Shown: positions 6,473-15,281, numbered from the stretch's first letter. The stretch: DNA of 19,067 nt from DASYAN01 sp036501345 (GCA_036501345.1 DASYAN010000002.1:1-19067), one strand, 5' to 3'. Numbers and translations: made by a program. The notes: a model not told the origin generated them from the sequence alone.

Positions 6473-9400
6473 ATGTCAACTAGTAATCGAGAGCGTATTG
6501 GCCGAGCTTTAGAGATCCTTAATGCTGGCCTCAAACCATTTGTAGAACGGGAGATGGAGGCTGCCTATGGTCAACGCTGGCGCTATCAAGCCCTCAACGC
6601 CCTTCACGATTACCATATCACTAGCGATGGTCAGGATCTGCACCTAGACACGCAGGCTCTCTTCCTGATTATGTGGGATCAGTGGAAGCAGGTCTTTAGT
6701 AAGACGCTCGGTCACATGGAGCGCAATTATGTCAGTGAACTGCGTGAGACACGTAATCGCTGGGCACACCAGGAAGCTTTTAATTTTGACGATGTCTCCC
6801 GCGCTCTGGATAGCATCCACCGTCTCCTCAGTGCCGTCTCTGCAGATGAAGCCAAAGAGATTAAACGTCAACTTCAGGAAATCATGCGTTTGCGTTTTGA
6901 AGAGCAGACACGCAAAGAAGTGCAGAATAGTTCAGTAGTATCCATTACCGGGCAACCTACCAACGGCTTACTGCCCTGGCGCAACGTTATTACACCACAT
7001 CCCGATGTTTCCTCAGGTCGTTATCAACTGGCAGAGTTTGCTGCCGATCTCGGTCAGGTATATCGTGATGAAGGCTCGGACGAGTATCGCCGACCACAAG
7101 ATTTCTTTCAGCGCACATTCTTAACCGAGGGCTTGAAGCGTCTGCTGACAACGGCTCTGCGCCGCCTATCGGGTACGGGCGGTGATCCGGTGATCGAATT
7201 GCAGACTAACTTTGGTGGTGGCAAAACACACTCCCTACTGGCACTGTACCATCTCTTTTCTGGGGTCGATATCAGTGAATTGGTAGGTATCGAGCCTGTG
7301 CTAGATGCTGCCACGGTCACCACTGTCCCAGAGACCCGTCGGGCCGTGCTCGTCGGCTTCGAGATGTCTCCTGGCGAGAAATATCACAAGCCCGATGGAA
7401 CAACCGTGCGTACATTGTGGGGTGAACTGGCCTGGCAATTGTTGGGTCGTGAAGGCTATGCCCTAGTAGCCGATGCCGATCGCCAGGGGATCAGTCCTGG
7501 CTCCGCCACATTGCGTGCGTTGTTATCGCAAGCTGCACCCTGCCTGATTCTGATTGACGAATGGGTTGCCTACATACGCCATGTTTACAGTCGCAACGAT
7601 CTCTCCGGTGGGTCATTCGATACCAATATTAGCTTTGCCCAGGCGCTCACCGAATCGGTTAAAGCCACGCCTCGCACATTGCTTGTAGGCTCACTCCCAT
7701 CTTCGGCAGTAGAGGCAGGTGGTCAAGGTGGAGCTGAAGCGCTAGATCGGTTAAGAACGGTCTTTGGCCGTCTGGAATCTCCCTGGAGTCCTGCTGGACG
7801 AGACGAGAGCTTTGAAATTGTGCGGCGACGCCTCTTCCAGTCCATCACTAATCCCAGCGACTTTGCCGCACGTGATGCCGTGGCAAAAGCCTTTGCCGAT
7901 TATTATCGGACGCAACCACAGGAATTTCCCTCATTGTGTCGCGAGTCCGATTACGAGCGACGTATCAAAGCAGCTTATCCCATTCACCCCGAACTCTTCG
8001 ATCGCCTTTATAATGACTGGTCTAGCCTGGAAAAGTTCCAACGCACACGTGGAGTCCTGCGCCTAATGGCAAGCGTTGTGCACACCCTGTGGGAACGACA
8101 GGACACAAGCTTGCTGATCTTACCTGCCAGTGTCCCGGTCGATGATGCCAACGTACAAGCCGCCCTCATGCAATATCTACCGGATACGTGGCGGTCGGTA
8201 ATCGAAAAAGATATTGATGGGTCACAGGCTCTCCCCGTCCAACTCGATCGTAGCAATACCAACCTGGGACGCTTCTCGGCCTGCCGTCGCGTGGCACGTA
8301 CCATCTTCTTTGGCTCGGCCCCGACAGAAGGGAGCCAGAATAAGGGAGCCAGCGATAGCCACATCAAACTGGGCTGTGCACAACCGGGCGAGAGCGTAGC
8401 CACCTTCGGTGATGCATTACGCCGCCTGACCGACGAGGCCACCTATCTCTATTTGAATGACAGGCGCTACTGGTATACCACCCAGCCAAGTGTCACACGT
8501 ATAGCCCAGGATCGGGCGGCACAACGTGATGAAGAGGAAGTCTTTGCACTGCTCATCAAAGACTATCTCAAACCTGAGCTACGCAGCAATAAAGGCGACT
8601 TTGGCTGGATACACCCCTGCCCAGACTCGGGAGCGGACATTGCCGATGAAGAGACCGCTGTGCGCCTGATCCTCATCAAACCGCACTATACACATGCCAG
8701 GAACGATCAACATTCTCCTGCTCGGCAAGAGGCAACCAAGCTACTCGATTGGCGTGGAACTGCATCACGCAACTATCGCAACACCCTCATTTTTCTGGCC
8801 GCTGACCGCTTGCGCATGGACGAACTGAAACAAATGACCCGGCAATATATGGCATGGAAATCAATCGAGGACGAGCGTGAACCTCTCAATCTCGATGCAT
8901 TTCAATACCATCAAGCCAAGACCAAGCGGGAAGATGCACACTCACGCATTCTGGCGCTAATCCCTGAAGCCTACAGTTGGCTGCTGGTTCCCGACCAACA
9001 AGATCCCAAGGTAAAATCTAATGAACTAGCAGAGTTTCGCCTCTCACCACAGCAGGGACAGGGCTTGCTAGCCTCTAATGCCAGTCGTCACCTGAAAAGC
9101 CAGGAATTGCTGGTTACCCAATTGGCAGGTGTCATTTTACGCCACGAGTTAGACAAAATTCCTTTGTGGCGTGGAAATCATGTGCACATTAAAGAATTGG
9201 TAGAGAATTTCGCCAAATATGTCTATTTGCCACGCTTGAAACATCAAGACGTGCTATTGAATGCTATCCGCGATGGACTACAATCAACCAGCTGGGTAAA
9301 AGAGACATTTGCATACGCAAGTGGTTGGGACGAAGATCGTCAACGCTATACCAACTTACAAGCTGGGCATGCAATCAACATCATCGTTGATGCACATTCT

Positions 9401-9853
9401 TTCCTTGTGAAACCTGAGATTGCATTAACCCAGATGGAGGCGGAGGCGTTGGAAGCAGAAGCCAAGCTTAAAGCATCTTCGCCATCAATGGCCTATACGC
9501 AGAGCCAGGAAAGGCTTGCTCCGGCAGTGCTTGAGCGGAGTGGGGCTACGATAACCAGTTCACAGGTACAAGAATCAATACCAACAGTGCTTGTACCTCT
9601 GGTGCCAGAAGAGCCACAAATGCACCGCTTCTATGGATCAGCCACGATCAATGAGCACAGGATAGGCCGGGATGCAGCACAGATTATGGATGAGGTTGTA
9701 AAACACTTAGTCAGTCTGAATGGGGCAAAGGTTAAGATCACCCTCGAAATTCAGGCTGAGCTTCCCGATGGAGCGCCAACGGATGTTGTGCATACAGTGA
9801 AAGAAAACTGCAAAACACTACGCTTTGAGGCATTCGGGTTCGAGGAGGAATAG
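6473..9853 (+). CDS. DUF499 AAA+ ATPase with N-terminal Swt1-type HEPN domain
   Basis: This 1126-residue protein belongs to the DUF499 family (COG1483), large ATPases that travel with DUF1156 methylases and are distantly like the BREX ATPases. The N terminus (about 1-140) looks like a Swt1-type HEPN domain and has the motif 'RNRWAH', an RX4H signature (R94, H99) of HEPN RNases. The ATPase has Walker A 'NFGGGKTHS' (K251) and Walker B 'LILIDEW' (D362, E363). The C terminus 'RIGRDAAQIMDEVVKHL ... ENCKTLRF' is the conserved DUF499 tail. The start ATG has purine-rich AAGGGA about ten bases upstream and lies 19 nt after the methylase stop. No frameshift or lost motif is seen. An ATP-driven sensor or remodeller controlling the HEPN nuclease is inference. 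Confidence 0.92.
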   Translation: MSTSNRERIGRALEILNAGLKPFVEREMEAAYGQRWRYQALNALHDYHITSDGQDLHLDTQALFLIMWDQWKQVFSKTLGHMERNYVSELRETRNRWAHQEAFNFDDVSRALDSIHRLLSAVSADEAKEIKRQLQEIMRLRFEEQTRKEVQNSSVVSITGQPTNGLLPWRNVITPHPDVSSGRYQLAEFAADLGQVYRDEGSDEYRRPQDFFQRTFLTEGLKRLLTTALRRLSGTGGDPVIELQTNFGGGKTHSLLALYHLFSGVDISELVGIEPVLDAATVTTVPETRRAVLVGFEMSPGEKYHKPDGTTVRTLWGELAWQLLGREGYALVADADRQGISPGSATLRALLSQAAPCLILIDEWVAYIRHVYSRNDLSGGSFDTNISFAQALTESVKATPRTLLVGSLPSSAVEAGGQGGAEALDRLRTVFGRLESPWSPAGRDESFEIVRRRLFQSITNPSDFAARDAVAKAFADYYRTQPQEFPSLCRESDYERRIKAAYPIHPELFDRLYNDWSSLEKFQRTRGVLRLMASVVHTLWERQDTSLLILPASVPVDDANVQAALMQYLPDTWRSVIEKDIDGSQALPVQLDRSNTNLGRFSACRRVARTIFFGSAPTEGSQNKGASDSHIKLGCAQPGESVATFGDALRRLTDEATYLYLNDRRYWYTTQPSVTRIAQDRAAQRDEEEVFALLIKDYLKPELRSNKGDFGWIHPCPDSGADIADEETAVRLILIKPHYTHARNDQHSPARQEATKLLDWRGTASRNYRNTLIFLAADRLRMDELKQMTRQYMAWKSIEDEREPLNLDAFQYHQAKTKREDAHSRILALIPEAYSWLLVPDQQDPKVKSNELAEFRLSPQQGQGLLASNASRHLKSQELLVTQLAGVILRHELDKIPLWRGNHVHIKELVENFAKYVYLPRLKHQDVLLNAIRDGLQSTSWVKETFAYASGWDEDRQRYTNLQAGHAINIIVDAHSFLVKPEIALTQMEAEALEAEAKLKASSPSMAYTQSQERLAPAVLERSGATITSSQVQESIPTVLVPLVPEEPQMHRFYGSATINEHRIGRDAAQIMDEVVKHLVSLNGAKVKITLEIQAELPDGAPTDVVHTVKENCKTLRFEAFGFEEE

Positions 9854-9878
9854 GCTAGAACGACCGTATTACTGGGAC

Positions 9879-10463
9879 TTACTCTTCTTCTGGTTCCTGC
9901 TCCAAGATATCAGTCAGCCAGTAGAGATCTGCCATAGCGATAGTAAGGCCAACACTTGCCAATGACACTTGCTGACCAGGTCCGAACTGTCGGTATACCC
10001 ATATGTCCCCTTGGCGCTGATATATCTCTACCTCTTGGCGTTGAGAGCTAACAAGGACATATTCCTGGATACTTGGACATGCTCGATAAGCGCGAAATTT
10101 CTTTCCCCGGTCATTAGTTTCAGTGCTGGGAGAGAGGACTTCCACGACGAGACGCGGTGAGCGGATGATGGTGACTCCTCTTTGTCTGTCCTCTGGATTG
10201 CAACTCACGGTCACATCAGGGTAGTAATACTTTGACTCTGCAACCTGCGCCTTAGTATCAGACGAAAAAGCACGGCATGGGCCTTGCCCAAAGTGGTTAG
10301 CTAATGCCCTAATCATATTTATAGCAATTTGTCCATGCTCTACAGTTCCACCTGACATAGCGTACATATGCCCGTCTTCGTATTCATATTTCACATCAAG
10401 ACTGGCCTGATCTATCTCTAGGTACTCCTCTGAACTTATCCAGTGCTCGCGTTGTAGTGCCAT
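9879..10463 (-). CDS. Uma2-family PD-(D/E)XK nuclease-like protein
   Basis: This 194-residue protein belongs to the Uma2 family (formerly DUF820), which has a restriction-endonuclease-like fold. It shows the family order: 'SSEEYLEI' near the N terminus, 'YEYEDGHMYAMSGGTVEHGQIA' region (26-47), 'YYPDVTV' with D83, 'LVVEVLSPST' with E108, and 'DRGKKFRAYR' with K121/K122, all expected active-site positions. The ATG at 10463 has GGAG eight bases upstream; an in-frame upstream ATG (10499) has no such site. It is convergent with the DUF499 gene, with only 25 bp between the stops and no hairpin. Uma2 proteins are abundant in cyanobacteria and Chloroflexi and their role is unsettled, so a partnership with the defence pair is possible but unproven. 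Confidence 0.9.
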   Translation of the reverse strand: MALQREHWISSEEYLEIDQASLDVKYEYEDGHMYAMSGGTVEHGQIAINMIRALANHFGQGPCRAFSSDTKAQVAESKYYYPDVTVSCNPEDRQRGVTIIRSPRLVVEVLSPSTETNDRGKKFRAYRACPSIQEYVLVSSQRQEVEIYQRQGDIWVYRQFGPGQQVSLASVGLTIAMADLYWLTDILEQEPEEE

Positions 10464-10555
10464 AGATCGTGCTCCTTTCTCCTTAAGATATTGTATCATA
10501 CCATGCAGATGAACTTAGAGATACAAGAACCTCCAGTTGCTTGAGGCATCTCCAC

Positions 10556-10583
10556 AAAAGAGAAGAACTCTACGAATGTAGAG
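10556..10583 (-). terminator. Candidate terminator of the zinc-ribbon gene
   Basis: On the minus strand a 6-bp stem CTCTAC/GTAGAG with an ATTC loop (10568-10583) is followed by the pyrimidine tract TTCTTCTCTTTT. It lies about 50 bp past the stop of the gene at 10636. The stem is short, so this is tentative. Confidence 0.4.
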
Positions 10584-10635
10584 AATCAGAGTTAACAAAG
10601 ATGGCCGCCTCAGACAACTAGCAGGATATCCCACC

Positions 10636-11664
10636 TCACAATTTCCACACTTTCGCATTGCTATATACCACCTCAGTCAAATCACTGGTTTGAAATTCAG
10701 TAGCAAGAGCAATTTGACCTTTACTGTAAGTGCTATCAGTGACACTATCAATTTTCTTTTGATTTACATAGAAATCGATAGCCTCTCCCTTGGCAGCAAC
10801 GGTAATAACATTCGACTGGTTCAATCCAGTATGAACTAACGTACTAGAAAGAGGGCCTACTAAAGGTGGTGGAGTGTCTTGATCATTCTTATAGACGAAA
10901 AGAGTATAATAGCCATCTACACACACCCTAAAATAGTAAAATTGGAAATTTGAAGGCGCTGCTCGGAAGACAAGGGCCCCACAGTCACCTTTAATAATAT
11001 TCATCTGGACTTGAAAGACGAAGTTATCGAAGTTAGAGCTCTCAGCTGCACAAGTATATAGCAACCCTCCCGTTTGTCCTGATGGCCTTTTTGTAATAGC
11101 ATGATAGGCTCCTTTTGTAAAAGAGCAACTCTCACCGTACCTATCGCTTGTCTCCTGCCAGTTGTAACCCTTGCTATTATCTTGTAAGGGATCATCAAGA
11201 GCTATTGTTCCCTTATAAGGTAAATAGGAAGGCATTGCAGTGGCATCAGGGCCTGTTCCTCCCCGAGACAACATAAATAGATTAATACTAACGACTATAA
11301 GAATAAGAACCAGAACACTAACGCCAATAATAAGAAATACCCTGGTTCGATTAGGACGTGGAGATGGGACAGGAGACGGCACAGGCGGCAATGTGCCATT
11401 TCCAATAACGGGTGTTAGCGGTTGCGGAAGATTGGTAGCGTAAGGCGAGGGTTGTTCATAGGGATTATTATACGGGTTCTGCTGCAATCCTTGATAAGAT
11501 GACGGGCCATAGTTCGTCGATGGATAGATTGGTTGTGAAACTCCAGGAGATGACATAATTGTTGATTGATCCAAAGACTGCGCAGATGAGGAGATCGGGT
11601 TGCCACACACAGGACAATAGGCTACATTGGCTGGAGCCTCAGCTCGACACGAACTACATTGCAT
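10636..11664 (-). CDS. Zinc-ribbon, single-TM protein with extracellular beta-rich domain
   Basis: This 342-residue protein has an N-terminal zinc ribbon C3-X2-C6-X10-C17-X2-C20. A Pro/Gln/Tyr/Ser-rich linker (about 25-105) follows, then one TM helix (about 109-132). The C-terminal domain (about 148-342) is rich in aromatic residues and beta-strand patterns ('FVFQVQMNI', 'FYYFRVCVDGYYTLFVY', 'IDFYVNQKKID'), like a concanavalin/LamG-type fold. The topology puts the ribbon inside and the domain outside. The ATG at 11664 is chosen because AGGAG lies seven bases upstream; an upstream in-frame start has no such support. It stands alone with its own promoter at 11776-11804. No catalytic motif is seen, and the fold is judged by pattern only. 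Confidence 0.82.
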   Translation of the reverse strand: MQCSSCRAEAPANVAYCPVCGNPISSSAQSLDQSTIMSSPGVSQPIYPSTNYGPSSYQGLQQNPYNNPYEQPSPYATNLPQPLTPVIGNGTLPPVPSPVPSPRPNRTRVFLIIGVSVLVLILIVVSINLFMLSRGGTGPDATAMPSYLPYKGTIALDDPLQDNSKGYNWQETSDRYGESCSFTKGAYHAITKRPSGQTGGLLYTCAAESSNFDNFVFQVQMNIIKGDCGALVFRAAPSNFQFYYFRVCVDGYYTLFVYKNDQDTPPPLVGPLSSTLVHTGLNQSNVITVAAKGEAIDFYVNQKKIDSVTDSTYSKGQIALATEFQTSDLTEVVYSNAKVWKL

Positions 11665-11775
11665 ATAAATACTCCTAAGCATCTATAGATTGTTACATTC
11701 ACCATACCCACTGCGGTATGAAACGACTTGATAACCTTCCTATCCTAGCCCCGGACAACAAAATCTTTCTCTTCA

Positions 11776-11804
11776 AATATAGACTTTTAATCAAATCATG
11801 TCAA
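11776..11804 (-). promoter_or_regulatory. Promoter of the zinc-ribbon gene
   Basis: On the minus strand, -35 TTGACA (11799-11804), a 17-bp spacer and -10 TATATT (11776-11781) are near consensus. Transcription would start near 11769, about 105 nt before the ATG at 11664. Confidence 0.65.
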
Positions 11805-11900
11805 TACCAATATAATAGATAAACAGAGCAAATTTAAACAAATACTTCTTTTACGCCCTAAAACCTGTTAGCTAAACACAGCTCATTGGGAGGAAAATTA

Positions 11901-11936
11901 ATACACAAAAGAGGTGCCATTGTTTATGGCACCTCT
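11901..11936 (-). terminator. Rho-independent terminator of the small leader-peptide gene
   Basis: A perfect 10-bp stem AGAGGTGCCA/TGGCACCTCT (arms 11910-11919 and 11927-11936) with a 7-nt loop is followed on the minus strand by TTTGTGTATT. It lies about 20 bp past the stop of the 68-codon gene. Confidence 0.75.
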
Positions 11937-11956
11937 CATTTGCATTTAATGCGGTT

Positions 11957-12163
11957 TTACCAACGATTCCAATCGTCGCCATAATGATGATGATGATGAC
12001 GGCGACGACGTTCATCATTGTCATCGTCTCTTCTATTGTTATCCCATCCCCCACGAATAGCCTCAAGCTCCTTATCGGTTAACTCAATTTCAGAGGTAGG
12101 ACCAGCAAGCGTCATGACTTGTTCTTTCTTTGAGACCGTGCTAATACTTCTAATAAATTTCAT
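11957..12163 (-). CDS. Small peptide with double-glycine leader, RiPP/bacteriocin-like
   Basis: The 68-residue product begins 'MKFIRSISTVSKKEQ'. Its 'IELTDKELEAIRGG' segment (26-39) matches the bacteriocin-type double-glycine leader that peptidase-containing ABC exporters cleave. Cleavage after G39 would free a 29-residue core made of 7 Asp, 7 Arg, 5 consecutive His, 4 Asn, 3 Trp and single Glu, Tyr and Gly. The core has no Cys, Ser or Thr, so lanthionine-type modification is excluded. The ATG is preceded by GAAAGGA ten bases upstream, and a clear terminator follows the gene, both supporting expression. No modification enzyme, exporter or immunity gene is in the window. It could instead be a small protein that kept a leader-like motif. 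Confidence 0.7.
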   Translation of the reverse strand: MKFIRSISTVSKKEQVMTLAGPTSEIELTDKELEAIRGGWDNNRRDDDNDERRRRHHHHHYGDDWNRW

Positions 12164-12909
12164 GTTAGCATGTTCCTTTCTCTTGCTTGATGTTGCAAAA
12201 GCCTATACCGGAATGTTGCATTACCATAGCATGCAGAAAGATTGAACCTACACAGATGTCATTGGTTTACATACAATAGTAGTTCAAAACTTCTGTGAAC
12301 GGCTGCAGGAATGGACTTGCTATACAGCATTCCTTAAACAAGGCCATAGCAGACTGTTAGATCTGCTTCAACAGGGGAGATTCAAGTGAGATCTCTCTAT
12401 GGAGAGAACATTTCTACAGAGACTTGAGGGTTGATGTTTAGACTAATTAACTTTGAAAGACATCTGGACTGGGTCTACACCCTTTGCTCGAAAAATAGAT
12501 CCTAAGCGGTTTTCCACCGAGTCTTCTCAGCATTTAGCCTGAACGCCAATAGTAAATAAGATACACTACGAGGTAGATAGAAATGGATAAACAGACATTC
12601 TGTCCATTAAAAATCAGTTGAGTATTATTCTGTTCTCACACGAACTTAACACTCTAATGCCGATTATACCATAAAGCAGACAAAAATGCAAGACTTTTTA
12701 TAGCTGCCCAAAATTACTTATAAAGAAGATCGTAGGATAAATGAGCAGCTATTGAAAGAACGTCTGGATGACAGCTCTGTCGCTGTAGAAATCGCTGCCT
12801 GCTCGCTTTCAAACGGCGCAACTTCTATATCAGCTTGGGGATAGTAAGAATGCGACATCAGCTTTCACTACTGATGCCGCTTGAGACTTGAGAAGTATGG
12901 CTAATCTAA
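12164..12909. other. Long intergenic stretch with no convincing gene
   Basis: About 750 bp is interrupted by stops in all frames. I see two copies of ATGTTGCA (12190-12197 and 12213-12220) before the leader-peptide gene, which may be operator half-sites, and several weak hairpins. No tRNA, rRNA or mobile-element end is recognisable. Confidence 0.5.
12852..12880 (-). terminator. Candidate terminator after mtnP
   Basis: A stem GCG-a-CATCAG / CTGATG-c-CGC with one mismatch and a 9-nt loop lies about 30 bp past the mtnP stop. On the minus strand it is followed by CATTCTTACT, a poor T tract, so termination is only possible. Confidence 0.35.
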
Positions 12910-13785
12910 TCAAGAGATATATTTCCCAATCAGAAGCTGGTACTTTTCCTTAACCTCTGCTGGAATCAAGCTGGAATCAGTTACAATTGACGTTGCCAGC
13001 GCTTGAGCACAGCCACAGGGCTGATCCAAGTGTGTGGACGGAATCCTCTGGGCAATAAGACGCAAAATTCGCTGGGCATTGGCCACATTGGCACTCAAAT
13101 GCCCAATGACCATTTCAACCGTGACAGATTCCTCCGACTCATGCCAGCAATCATAGTCAGTGGCACAGGCAATCGTTGCATAGCACAATTCAGCTTCTCG
13201 TGCTAGCTTGGCTTCCGGTAGAGCTGTCATACCAATAATATCCATTCCGAGCTTGCGATAGACATGAGATTCGGCACGTGTAGAGAAAAGGGGACCTTCC
13301 ATACATACATAGGTTCCCCCGGCATGTACTTTGACATCGCCCAATTCACGGGCTGAATCTAGCAATAGTTTGCTCAGTGTGGGGCAGAACGGCTCGGCAA
13401 AAGTGCAATGAACAACAATTCCCTGTTCGAAAAAGCTATTCACGCGACTCTTCGTGCGATCAAAAAGCTGATCAGGAATCACCAAATCACGCGGCGCAAT
13501 ATCTTCGCGCAAACTGCCCACCGCACTCACCGAAATCACCCATTCAACGCCCAGACTTTTGAGTGCCCACAGATTAGCACGAACAGGGATTTCCGTTGGG
13601 CTGATACGATGACCCCGGCCATGACGAGGCAGAAATGCCATTGATACCCCTGAAACTTTCCCGATTGTGATGACATCGCTAGGGTCCCCAAAGGGAGTAT
13701 GTATGCTGACCTCTTCAACATCAGTCATACCTTCCATACGATAGAGTCCAGTACCACCAATTACACCAATTGTTGCCTGTGGCAT
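12910..13785 (-). CDS. mtnP: S-methyl-5'-thioadenosine phosphorylase
   Basis: This 291-residue cytosolic enzyme splits methylthioadenosine with phosphate into adenine and methylthioribose-1-phosphate, the first phosphorolytic step of methionine salvage. Family landmarks are in order: 'GVIGGTGLY' at the N terminus, phosphate-site 'RHGRGH' (54-59), 'EPFCP' (131-135), 'CMEGPLFSTRAES' (161-173) and 'GMTALPEAKLAREAELCYA' (185-203). 'TDYDCW' (209-214) carries the Asp residues that favour 6-amino purines, so MTA phosphorylase is preferred over purine nucleoside phosphorylase. The start ATG has AGGAGGT eight bases upstream. It follows tyrS by 17 nt on the same strand and is probably co-transcribed with it. 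Confidence 0.94.
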   Translation of the reverse strand: MPQATIGVIGGTGLYRMEGMTDVEEVSIHTPFGDPSDVITIGKVSGVSMAFLPRHGRGHRISPTEIPVRANLWALKSLGVEWVISVSAVGSLREDIAPRDLVIPDQLFDRTKSRVNSFFEQGIVVHCTFAEPFCPTLSKLLLDSARELGDVKVHAGGTYVCMEGPLFSTRAESHVYRKLGMDIIGMTALPEAKLAREAELCYATIACATDYDCWHESEESVTVEMVIGHLSANVANAQRILRLIAQRIPSTHLDQPCGCAQALATSIVTDSSLIPAEVKEKYQLLIGKYIS

Positions 13786-13802
13786 ATAAAAGAACCTCCT
13801 TG

Positions 13803-15038
13803 CTAAGCTTTGATACGAATGTAGTGGCGTTTGCCCACCTTCAGAATAACACCATCAAGGACATCAACAATAAAATCAACATCAGTAATACGTTGTGACT
13901 CACCTGCTTCCCCTTTAGGGAAGAGCGACACACCACCCTGCTTGATCAATTCCCTGGCTTTATTATTACTACCAGCTAGTTTTGCCTCAACCATCAACTC
14001 GACAATATTCTTGGGTGTGCTGAGACGATAGTCAGGAATATCCACAGGCAATTTGCGTTCAGAGAACTGACGGATAAAAGCCTCCTCAGCCTCTTGAGCA
14101 GCGGCAGTATCATGGAACTCGGTCACAATCTCACGCGCCATACGCAGCTTGACATCTCGAGGATTGAGCGTGCCTTCAGCTATCTTATGATCAAACTCAT
14201 CTAGTTCTTCGTTCGGAACTTCGGTCAGAGCCTCAAAATACGAGCGCATGGTCGGATCGGGAAGCGACATCAATTTACCAAACATATCCTTGGCGGGAGC
14301 GGTCATCGCGATGTAATTATCCAGCGATTTACCCATCTTTTTTGCGCCATCGAGGCCCACAATCAAATTCATCGTCAAGATTTGTTGGGGTGTCTGACCA
14401 AAAATTAGCTGCAGTTCACGACCAACCAGCAAATTGAATGTTTGATCAGTGCCACCAATCTCGACATCCGCACGTAGCGCCACCGAGTCATATCCCTGCA
14501 ACAGTGGATACATGAATTCGGACAGGTAGATTTCAATACCGCCTTTATAGCGTTTCGAAAAATCGTCCCGTTCAAGCATCTGAGCCACCGTCTTATAGCC
14601 CAGTAACTTAATCGCATCACCCAGACTAAATTTGTCAAACCATTCAGTCTGGCGATGTACTTCGGTCTGCTGAGCATCAACGATTCTGAAGAACTGGTCG
14701 AGGTAGGTGGCGGCATTGGAATTGACCTCTTCGGAGGTCAGAGCCTTACGCGCTTCCAGACGGCCGCTAGGATCACCCAGACGTGCAGTCCAGTCACCAA
14801 TCACAACGACCATCTTATGGCCCAGACGCTGAAACTGGCGCAGCTTACGGAAAACAACGGCATGGCCGATCGTCAATTCATAGTGTGTCGGATCCACGCC
14901 AAGTTTTACACGCAGTGGCTCACCCTTATTGCCTTCTAGTAGAAGCCGACGCAAGTCAGCTTCTTTCTCGACTAACGCAACACCACGCGTCAACAGGTAA
15001 TCTATCTCTTTGGATGTCGGTTGTGGTTTCACCATCAT
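13803..15038 (-). CDS. tyrS: Tyrosyl-tRNA synthetase
   Basis: This 411-residue class I synthetase charges tRNA-Tyr. The HIGH-equivalent is 'PTHYELTIGH' (50-59), and tyrosine-binding segments 'YPLLQGYDS' and 'EIGGTDQTFN' (193-202) are present. The signature loop 'KKMGKS' (233-238) and a C-terminal S4 RNA-binding domain (about 345-408) follow. Length and loop resemble the TyrZ-type bacterial enzyme. Three closely spaced ATGs and an upstream TTG are possible starts. I choose the ATG at 15038 because GGGAGG then lies seven bases upstream, whereas the ATG at 15044 would abut the Shine-Dalgarno. The promoter is at 15190-15218. No T-box signature is seen in the leader. mtnP follows as the second gene of the operon. 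Confidence 0.95.
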   Translation of the reverse strand: MMVKPQPTSKEIDYLLTRGVALVEKEADLRRLLLEGNKGEPLRVKLGVDPTHYELTIGHAVVFRKLRQFQRLGHKMVVVIGDWTARLGDPSGRLEARKALTSEEVNSNAATYLDQFFRIVDAQQTEVHRQTEWFDKFSLGDAIKLLGYKTVAQMLERDDFSKRYKGGIEIYLSEFMYPLLQGYDSVALRADVEIGGTDQTFNLLVGRELQLIFGQTPQQILTMNLIVGLDGAKKMGKSLDNYIAMTAPAKDMFGKLMSLPDPTMRSYFEALTEVPNEELDEFDHKIAEGTLNPRDVKLRMAREIVTEFHDTAAAQEAEEAFIRQFSERKLPVDIPDYRLSTPKNIVELMVEAKLAGSNNKARELIKQGGVSLFPKGEAGESQRITDVDFIVDVLDGVILKVGKRHYIRIKA

Positions 15039-15189
15039 CAGCATTCCTCCCAAGTTTTGTTATAGAGCATTTATATGGTTCTTCCTGTATTGGTACCTAT
15101 TCTGCAGGGCTACTAGAGAAAGGACGCAAAGCATGCTTGCCCACCCAGCATTGGAGACAGTCTGAGTCTGGTACCCGAAAGTTACCAGC

Positions 15190-15218
15190 ATTGTAGCAAA
15201 ATCGTGCATAATAGTCGA
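15190..15218 (-). promoter_or_regulatory. Promoter of the tyrS-mtnP operon
   Basis: On the minus strand a -10 TACAAT (15190-15195) preceded by TGC (extended -10) lies 17 bp from a -35 TCGACT (15213-15218). The start would be near 15183, leaving a leader of about 145 nt that holds a CTGGTA/TACCAG hairpin but no obvious terminator or T-box core. Confidence 0.55.
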
Positions 15219-15281
15219 GAGTTAAGCAAAGTTGCCGTACAAAGAGCAACTCAGCCCTAGTTTGAGCAACATTGTCTAAGC

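Noticed and set aside
11776..11804. TTTGATTAAAAGT in the zinc-ribbon gene promoter, similar to the SHOCT promoters
   Set aside because: Here it lies in the spacer, not at the -35, and TTACA repeats are missing, so it is probably AT-rich coincidence.
12583..12621. A 12-codon ORF after GAGGTA (MDKQTFCPLKIS)
   Set aside because: Too short, with no downstream gene on that strand and no attenuator structure.
12709..12844. A plus-strand open stretch reading ITYKEDRRINEQLLKERLDD and onward
   Set aside because: No start codon with a ribosome site, no recognisable family, and it ends after about 40 codons; probably chance.
15039..15183. T-box or other riboswitch in the tyrS leader
   Set aside because: The conserved TGGNACCGCG-type core and a terminator/antiterminator pair are absent; only one short hairpin is present.
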